DNA of 10,721 bases from an uncultured Verrucomicrobiales bacterium (GTDB lineage Bacteria; Verrucomicrobiota; Verrucomicrobiia; Limisphaerales; JACDHS01): assembly GCA_937983475.1 (NCBI GenBank), contig CALJZV010000332.1, positions 1 through 10,721 of the forward strand, in the 5' to 3' direction. The notes beneath the pieces were generated by a model, which saw nothing but the letters and a program-made list of their open reading frames with translations, was not told the origin of the DNA and made no database searches. Below are positions 5,933-10,721 of this stretch, in pieces (position 1 is the first letter of the stretch; every line of letters starts with the position of its first letter). The position numbers were made by a program, and so were the translations under genes.

Positions 5933-8812
5933 ATGAGCGATGCCAGTTTCAATGTTCACAACCTTGCCTTCATCGAGGGGCTGTATGAACAGTTTCTGGC
6001 CGATCCATCGGCGGTTCCTGCGGAGTGGCGGGGCGTTCTTGAGGAACTGTCCCGAGGGGAGCCGGCGCGTTCGCGCGTGAAGCCTCAGTTTCGTCCGGAA
6101 AGTCTTTTTCATGGGCCGGCTGCGGTGCGCGGCGAGGGCGAATTTCTTCCCGGCTCTGCCCAGGCGTTGAGCATCAAGGACCGGGTGATCCAACTGGTGC
6201 GTGCCTATCGGTTTCGCGGTCACATGATCGCCAGCCTCGACCCGTTGGGACATGTTCGACCGATGCCTCCGGAACTCGATCCGGCTTCCTACCGCTTTTC
6301 GGAGGAGGAACTGAGCCGAAACTTTACCTACGAAACTTTCGGCCCGAATCCGCTGCGCCTGGGCGAAATCGTCCAGAAGCTGCGCAACACCTACTCGCGC
6401 ACCATCGGCGTAGAGTACATGCACATTGACGACGTCAACATCCGGCGCTGGTTGCAGTTTCGCATGGAGGGTTCCGAGAACCGCGCGCAACTCAGCCGCG
6501 ACGAGCAGTTGCGCATTCTCACCCGCCTCAGTGACGCGGTGATTTTCGAGGAGTTCATCCGCAAAAAATTCATTGGCGCGAAAAGCTTTTCCCTCGAGGG
6601 CTCCGAGAGCTTGATTCCGCTGCTGGACCAGGCCATCGAAAAGGCCGCGGAGCAGGGCGTGACCGAAATTGTTCTTGGCATGGCCCATCGCGGGCGCCTC
6701 AACGTGCTTGCCAACATCATGGGCAAGCATCCCAAGCAGATTTTCCGCGAGTTTGCAGACGTCGAGCCGGAGCGCTATCGCGGCAGCGGTGATGTGAAAT
6801 ACCATCTGGGCCACAGCACCGAATGGGTCACCGGTTCGGGCAAGCAAGTGCATTTGTCGCTCTGCTTCAACCCTAGCCACCTTGAATTCGTCAATCCGTT
6901 GGTGCTGGGCCGCACCCGCGCCAACCAAGACCGCACCAATGACCGAGACCGTTCGCGCAACATGGCGCTGCTCATCCACGGAGACGCCGGATTCGCCGGG
7001 CAGGGAATTGTCCAGGAAATCCTGAACATGAGTGCGCTGCGCGGATACACCGTAGGCGGCACCGTTCACATCATCCTCAACAACCAGATTGGCTTCACCA
7101 CCTCGCCTTCAGAGGCGCGATCCACCGAGTATGCGACCGACGTCGCGAAGATGCTTCAGATTCCCATTTTTCACGTCAATGGAGAGGATCCGGAAGCCGT
7201 GGCGCAGGTCGTCCGGCTTTCCATGGATTTCCGGCACAAATTTCAAAAAGACGTGATCATTGACGTGTACGGCTACCGGCGGTTGGGACATAACGAAAGC
7301 GACGAGCCGGCGTTCACGCAACCGGTGCTGTACCGCGCCATCGAGCAGCGCAAGCCGGTGCGCGAAGGCTACCTTGATTACCTGCTAGCCTTGGGCGGCG
7401 TGACACGCGAGGAGGCGGACCAGATTGCCGAAAGCCGCCGCGAACATTTGGAAAAGGCGCTTTCCGAGTCGCGCCACGCCAGTTACCGGCTGCCCAGCGA
7501 GCCGCTGCACGGCATCTGGAGCCAGCATGCCGGAGGGCCGGAAGACAAGGTCCAGGATGTCACCACCGGCGTTGAAGCCCAAAAACTGTCGGAACTGGTC
7601 GAGGCGAAGACGAAGCTGCCCGAAAATTTTCACCCGCACCTCAAGATCAAGAAGCTGCTGGAAAGCCGCCGCGCCATGGCTTTGGGCAAGCAGCCTTTGG
7701 ACTGGGCTGCCGCCGAGACGCTCGCCTACGCCAGCCTCGCAACGGAGGGCTACCGGGTTCGCCTTTCGGGTCAGGACTGCATCCGCGGCACCTTCAGCCA
7801 TCGGCACGCGGGATTTTTTGACTACGAAACCGGCCAGCTTTTCATGCCCTTGCAGCATATTTCGCCGGAACAAGCGCCGGTCGAGATTCTCAACAGCCCG
7901 CTGTCCGAGGTGGGCGTGCTTGGCTTTGAACTGGGGTACAGCATGGAATGGCCTGACGGTTTAATTATCTGGGAGGCGCAGTTCGGCGACTTTTGCAACG
8001 TGGCCCAAGTCATCATTGACCAGTTCATTGTCAGTGCGGAAAAAAAATGGCGGCGATACAGCGGGCTGGTTCTGCTGCTGCCGCATGGGTTTGAAGGCCA
8101 GGGACCGGAGCATTCCAGCGCGCGGCTGGAGCGGTTTCTGACGCTCGCAGCGGAGGACAACATCCAGGTGGTTTATCCCACGACCCCTGCCCAAATGTTT
8201 CATTTATTGCGCAGGCAGGTCGTGCGCAAGTGGCGCAAGCCGCTCATCGTCATGAGCCCCAAGAGCCTGCTGCGTCATCCCAAGGTCCATTCCACCCTCG
8301 ACGAACTGGAAAACGGCGCGTTCCAGCGCATCATCCCCGACGCGCAACAACCCGGCAACGGCGCGCCGGTTGACCGCGTTCTGCTTTGCAGTGGTAAAAT
8401 TTACTACGAGCTGGAGGCGCGTCGCGAGGAGCTGAAGCGCTCCAATGTCGCCATCTTGCGCGTGGAACAACTCTATCCACTGCCCGACAAGGTGGTGATG
8501 GACGCGCTGGCGCCCTACGACAAGGAAACGCTGGTCATTTGGGTTCAGGAAGAGCCTGAAAACATGGGCGCCTGGCGGTATCTTCGCGCGCGTTTTGCCG
8601 AATCCCTTTTCGGCCATCCCTTCAATTACGTTGGCCGGCCGGCCTCGGCCAGCCCGGCCACCGGCTCTGCCAACAGCCACGAGCAGGAGCAGGAACAAAT
8701 TATTTGCGAGGCCTTCGGAGAAAACACCAAGGCACAAACTCAAGACACCAAGGAAAACGGAGCGTATGTCCATCGAATTGAAAGTCCCCGCCGTCGGCGA
8801 GTCCATCACTGA
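5933..8812 (+). CDS. sucA: 2-oxoglutarate dehydrogenase E1 component
   Basis: A 959-residue thiamine-diphosphate enzyme (E. coli SucA is 933) that decarboxylates 2-oxoglutarate and passes the succinyl group to lipoyl-SucB in the TCA cycle. In order: the E1o N-terminal peptide NLAFIEGLYEQFLADP (10-25), QLVRAYRFRGHMIASLDPLG, HRGRLNVL (252-259), NPSHLEFV, the ThDP/Mg loop GDAGFAGQG (350-358) with LNNQIGFTT (382-390), GHNESDEP (452-459), the pyrimidine-binding domain from SGQDCIRGTFSHRH (612-625) through GFEGQGPEHSSARLERFL, and QEEPENMGAWRYLRARF near the end. A frame extension to an ATG at 5873 is rejected because MSDASFNVHNLAF at 5933 is the family-typical start. No SD is visible. Homology seems to end near EAF (residue 928); the last 31 residues are a charged tail, and the final ones (ESPRRRRVHH) overlap sucB. 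E1o rather than pyruvate E1 is clear from length and motifs. Confidence 0.97.
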   Translation: MSDASFNVHNLAFIEGLYEQFLADPSAVPAEWRGVLEELSRGEPARSRVKPQFRPESLFHGPAAVRGEGEFLPGSAQALSIKDRVIQLVRAYRFRGHMIASLDPLGHVRPMPPELDPASYRFSEEELSRNFTYETFGPNPLRLGEIVQKLRNTYSRTIGVEYMHIDDVNIRRWLQFRMEGSENRAQLSRDEQLRILTRLSDAVIFEEFIRKKFIGAKSFSLEGSESLIPLLDQAIEKAAEQGVTEIVLGMAHRGRLNVLANIMGKHPKQIFREFADVEPERYRGSGDVKYHLGHSTEWVTGSGKQVHLSLCFNPSHLEFVNPLVLGRTRANQDRTNDRDRSRNMALLIHGDAGFAGQGIVQEILNMSALRGYTVGGTVHIILNNQIGFTTSPSEARSTEYATDVAKMLQIPIFHVNGEDPEAVAQVVRLSMDFRHKFQKDVIIDVYGYRRLGHNESDEPAFTQPVLYRAIEQRKPVREGYLDYLLALGGVTREEADQIAESRREHLEKALSESRHASYRLPSEPLHGIWSQHAGGPEDKVQDVTTGVEAQKLSELVEAKTKLPENFHPHLKIKKLLESRRAMALGKQPLDWAAAETLAYASLATEGYRVRLSGQDCIRGTFSHRHAGFFDYETGQLFMPLQHISPEQAPVEILNSPLSEVGVLGFELGYSMEWPDGLIIWEAQFGDFCNVAQVIIDQFIVSAEKKWRRYSGLVLLLPHGFEGQGPEHSSARLERFLTLAAEDNIQVVYPTTPAQMFHLLRRQVVRKWRKPLIVMSPKSLLRHPKVHSTLDELENGAFQRIIPDAQQPGNGAPVDRVLLCSGKIYYELEARREELKRSNVAILRVEQLYPLPDKVVMDALAPYDKETLVIWVQEEPENMGAWRYLRARFAESLFGHPFNYVGRPASASPATGSANSHEQEQEQIICEAFGENTKAQTQDTKENGAYVHRIESPRRRRVHH

Positions 8813-10001
8813 AGTTGAAATCGGCGACTGGCTGAAAAAAGAAGGCGAATTCGTCTCCAAGGACGAAAACATTGCCGTCATCGAAACTGAGAAGGCCACA
8901 GTGGAGATTCCCTCCCCGGCTGATGGCCTAGTCGGGAAGATTCTGAAGAAAAAGGGACAGGCCGCCAAAGTCGGCGAAGTCATCGCCATGCTGGAGCCTG
9001 GCGACAAAAAACAAGCTCCCGTCAAGGAGTCCAAGCCTACTGAAAAAAACCAGCCTGCCGCCGAGGCCGAAAAACCGTCAAAAAAATCCGAGGGTGCCCC
9101 GCGCGTCATGCCCGCCGCCGAGCGGCTCATGGCCGAGCGCGGCGTCTCAGCCGAGGCGGTCAAGCCCACCGGGCCTGGAGGCCGGATACTCAAGGAGGAC
9201 GTTCAGCGCGCCGCCGAAAAACCTCCTGCTTCCGAGGAAATGAAAGAGGTGGCGTCCGCCCCCAGAACCGAGGCGATTCAGGCGCTCAAGCCGGTCAGCG
9301 GACGCAGCGAAGAGGCCGTGCGCATGACCAAGTTGCGCCTCGCTGTGGCTGAGCGGCTCGTTCAAGCTCAGCACACCGCGGCCCTGCTCACCACGTTCAA
9401 CGAGGTGGACATGACGGCGGTAATGATGTTGCGCAAGGACTACGGCGAGGCTTTCCAGAAACGGTATGGCATCAAGCTCGGGTTCATGTCGTTTTTTGTG
9501 AAGGCGGCCATCGAGGGTTTGAAACAGTTTCCGGAAATCAACGCCGAAATTCGCGGCGAGGAAATCATTTACAAGCATTACTACGACATTGGGGTGGCCA
9601 TCGGCGGCGGCAAGGGGTTGGTGGTCCCGGTCATTCGCAGCGCCGAGCGGATGAGCTTTGCGGAAATTGAGCAGACCATTGGTGACTTTGGCGCGCGCGC
9701 GCGGGACAACAAACTCAAGCCCGAGGAACTTCAGGGCGGCACGTTTACCATCAGCAACGGCGGTGTGTATGGCTCCCTTCTTTCCACGCCCATCGTCAAC
9801 CCGCCGCAAAGCGGTGTTCTGGGCATGCACGCCATTCAGGAGCGGCCCGCCGCTCACAACGGCGCGGTGGTCATCCGCCCGATGATGTATGTGGCCTTGA
9901 CCTACGATCACCGGATTGTGGATGGCCGCGAGGCGGTGACGTTTCTGAAGCGCATCAAGGAGGTCATTGAAAACCCGGCGCGGATGCTGATTGAGGCTTA
10001 A
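8766..10001 (+). CDS. sucB: Dihydrolipoyl succinyltransferase, E2 of 2-oxoglutarate dehydrogenase
   Basis: A 411-residue E2 core protein (E. coli SucB is 405) that transfers succinyl from the lipoyl arm to CoA. Residues 1-78 are one lipoyl domain with ETEKATVE and the lipoylated Lys43; VPAVGESITEVEIGDWLKKE is the E2o-type opening. A Lys/Glu/Pro/Ala-rich linker (about 80-110) follows, then the E1/E3-binding domain (about 112-150; MPAAERLMAERGVS, GPGGRILKEDV). The catalytic domain is 185-410 with FNEVDMTAVM, IGGGKGLVVPVIR, GTFTISNGGVYGSLLSTPI and the active-site YDHRIVDGR (His382, Asp386). ATG at 8766 begins the lipoyl domain exactly; the frame extension to 8595 lies inside sucA and is not E2-like. 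GGAG sits three bases upstream, with AGGA further out. The first 47 bases overlap sucA in another frame, suggesting translational coupling and matched E1/E2 output. Confidence 0.97.
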   Translation: MSIELKVPAVGESITEVEIGDWLKKEGEFVSKDENIAVIETEKATVEIPSPADGLVGKILKKKGQAAKVGEVIAMLEPGDKKQAPVKESKPTEKNQPAAEAEKPSKKSEGAPRVMPAAERLMAERGVSAEAVKPTGPGGRILKEDVQRAAEKPPASEEMKEVASAPRTEAIQALKPVSGRSEEAVRMTKLRLAVAERLVQAQHTAALLTTFNEVDMTAVMMLRKDYGEAFQKRYGIKLGFMSFFVKAAIEGLKQFPEINAEIRGEEIIYKHYYDIGVAIGGGKGLVVPVIRSAERMSFAEIEQTIGDFGARARDNKLKPEELQGGTFTISNGGVYGSLLSTPIVNPPQSGVLGMHAIQERPAAHNGAVVIRPMMYVALTYDHRIVDGREAVTFLKRIKEVIENPARMLIEA

Positions 10002-10020
10002 CGTGCGCCCAGTTTGCAAA

Positions 10021-10095
10021 GTAGGGCAGGCGTCTCGCCTGCCTGGGAAAGGGAATATTCCCCACTGCCCGCACAGGCGAGACGCATTGTGCTAC
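10021..10095. repeat. 75-bp palindromic intergenic repeat (REP/MITE-like)
   Basis: The element begins GTAG and ends CTAC. Its left arm holds a near-perfect hairpin, GGCAGGCG-TCT-CGCCTGCC (10025-10043). Its centre has the perfect palindrome GGGAATATTCCC (10051-10062). Its right arm (about 10071-10095) is an imperfect inverted copy of the left, sharing GCGTCTCGCCTG when read on the other strand. This symmetric, non-coding design between sucB and lpd fits a dispersed REP- or MITE-like element. Similar AGGCGAGACGCC units occur, as I recall, scattered in Verrucomicrobia and Planctomycetes genomes; that recollection is not checked. It may also end or stabilise the sucAB transcript. Confidence 0.7.
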
Positions 10096-10111
10096 TCTGT
10101 GGCATCGCGGC

Positions 10112-10140
10112 GTGAGAACTTACATGCTCTCATTTTAAAT
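10112..10140 (+). promoter_or_regulatory. Candidate promoter for a leaderless lpd transcript
   Basis: GTGAGA (10112-10117) and TTAAAT (10135-10140), with a 17-base spacer, each match four of six sigma-70 consensus bases. The -10 box ends only five bases before the lpd ATG and no SD is present, so transcription would begin at or near the start codon. The boxes are weak, and this is a guess from spacing. Confidence 0.25.
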
Positions 10141-10145
10141 TCACC

Positions 10146-10697
10146 ATGAATCAACAACATGACCTGATAGTCATCGGCGGCGGCCCGGGCGGCTACGCGG
10201 CAGCCATCCGCGCCGCGCAACTGGGATTCAACGTGGCCTGCGTCGAGAAGGAATCTGCCTTGGGCGGCACCTGTTTGCGAGTCGGCTGCATCCCCAGCAA
10301 GGCCCTTCTGGAATCCACGGAGAAGTTCTCCGAAGCCAAGGACCATTTTGCGGCTCTGGGCATTCGCTGCTCCAATGTGGAGTTCGATCTGGCGCAGATG
10401 CTCAATCGCAAAAAACAGATTGTCTCCACGTTGTCCAAGGGCATTGACGGCCTGTTCAAAAAGAACAAGGTGACTCGCTATCTTGGCTCAGGTTCGATTC
10501 AGGGAGCCGGTTCGGTGCGGGTGGAATCCTCCGAGGGCGTCACTGAGCTTTCGGCGAAATATATTCTGGTTGCCACGGGCAGCCAGCCGACGGTGTTGCC
10601 GGGCATTGAACTTGATGGAAACTTCATCGGCACCAGCACCGAGGCGCGTTCCTACGACGCGGGTCCGGAACACCGGGTGAGGATTGGAGCCGGATAG
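10146..10697 (+). CDS. lpd: Dihydrolipoamide dehydrogenase E3, N-terminal part, apparent premature stop near window end
   Basis: E3 reoxidises the dihydrolipoyl arm of SucB using FAD and NAD+; the full-length enzyme is about 460-475 residues, and only the first 183 are seen. Marks: FAD-binding motif VIGGGPGGYAAAIRAAQLG (9-27), the redox disulfide GGTCLRVGCIPSKALL (Cys43, Cys48), and YILVATGSQPTVLPGIELDG (about 139-158). From about base 10648 the frame departs from the family pattern: STEARSYDAGPEHRVRIGAG then a TAG at 10695-10697, where STEALSYDAVPEHLVVIGAG followed by YIGLELGSV is normal. Residues after the stop still fit loosely (I-G, then G, then V), so the stop is probably sequence error at a contig end and the gene continues past 10721. 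It sits directly after sucB, completing the 2-oxoglutarate dehydrogenase set. No SD is seen; ATG at 10146 fits the family start. Confidence 0.9.
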   Translation: MNQQHDLIVIGGGPGGYAAAIRAAQLGFNVACVEKESALGGTCLRVGCIPSKALLESTEKFSEAKDHFAALGIRCSNVEFDLAQMLNRKKQIVSTLSKGIDGLFKKNKVTRYLGSGSIQGAGSVRVESSEGVTELSAKYILVATGSQPTVLPGIELDGNFIGTSTEARSYDAGPEHRVRIGAG

Positions 10698-10721
10698 ATC
10701 GGGCGAGGATGCGGCTGAGTT

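Noticed and set aside
5906..7069. 387-residue minus-strand open frame
   Set aside because: Fully antisense to the N-terminal half of sucA; it is a by-product of GC-rich codon bias.
8595..8765. N-terminal extension of SucB
   Set aside because: Out-of-frame reading of the sucA end, Pro/Arg-rich; the lipoyl domain begins precisely at 8766.
8204..9193. 329-residue minus-strand open frame
   Set aside because: It lies antisense to the sucA end and sucB start, both with strong motif support. Its translation is low-complexity and matches no family I know.
1..10721. CRISPR arrays, tRNA/rRNA genes, transposases, phage genes or a defence system
   Set aside because: No spaced direct repeats, RNA gene structures or signature proteins were seen on either strand.

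Overview
The window looks like one short metagenomic or draft contig from a Gram-negative, moderately GC-rich bacterium, most likely a Verrucomicrobiota (Pedosphaera/Limisphaerales-like) or a related PVC lineage. This rests on gene content: a secreted protein with NBR1-like and golvesin-like modules, a DUF3891 protein, an SpmA-SpmB fusion in an apparent non-sporeformer, and a compact palindromic intergenic repeat. The lineage is an inference; no rRNA or tRNA gene is present to test it. Both ends look compromised. The first ~340 bases are an adenylosuccinate synthetase (PurA) fragment with alphaproteobacterial character and different codon use, joined in frame to an unrelated secreted hydrolase. 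The last ~75 bases decay inside a dihydrolipoamide dehydrogenase gene.

Layout. 2-1510: chimeric reading frame, a PurA piece followed by the C-terminal part of a probable secreted glycoside hydrolase with an NBR1-like Ig domain and a golvesin/Xly-type domain, closed by a strong intrinsic terminator (1534-1567). 1674-2859: a two-gene plus-strand unit with a small PepSY-like lipoprotein and a DUF3891 protein. 2867-3883 (minus): a secreted alpha/beta hydrolase, convergent with DUF3891 and divergent from the next gene. 3982-5316: an SpmA-SpmB fused membrane protein. 5433-5828: peptide methionine-R-sulfoxide reductase MsrB. 5933-10697: the 2-oxoglutarate dehydrogenase complex genes sucA (E1), sucB (E2) and lpd (E3, incomplete), with a 47-nt sucA/sucB overlap and a 75-bp palindromic repeat between sucB and lpd.

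How the genes work together. SucA, SucB and Lpd are the three components of the TCA-cycle enzyme that converts 2-oxoglutarate to succinyl-CoA. MsrB just upstream is a protein-repair enzyme and may simply be a neighbour. The lipoprotein/DUF3891 pair and the alpha/beta hydrolase/SpmAB divergent pair have no assigned pathway. No stretch longer than about 300 bases lacks a gene. I see no tRNA, rRNA, CRISPR array, transposase or convincing new multi-gene system; the most notable signals are the two end artefacts and the palindromic repeat.
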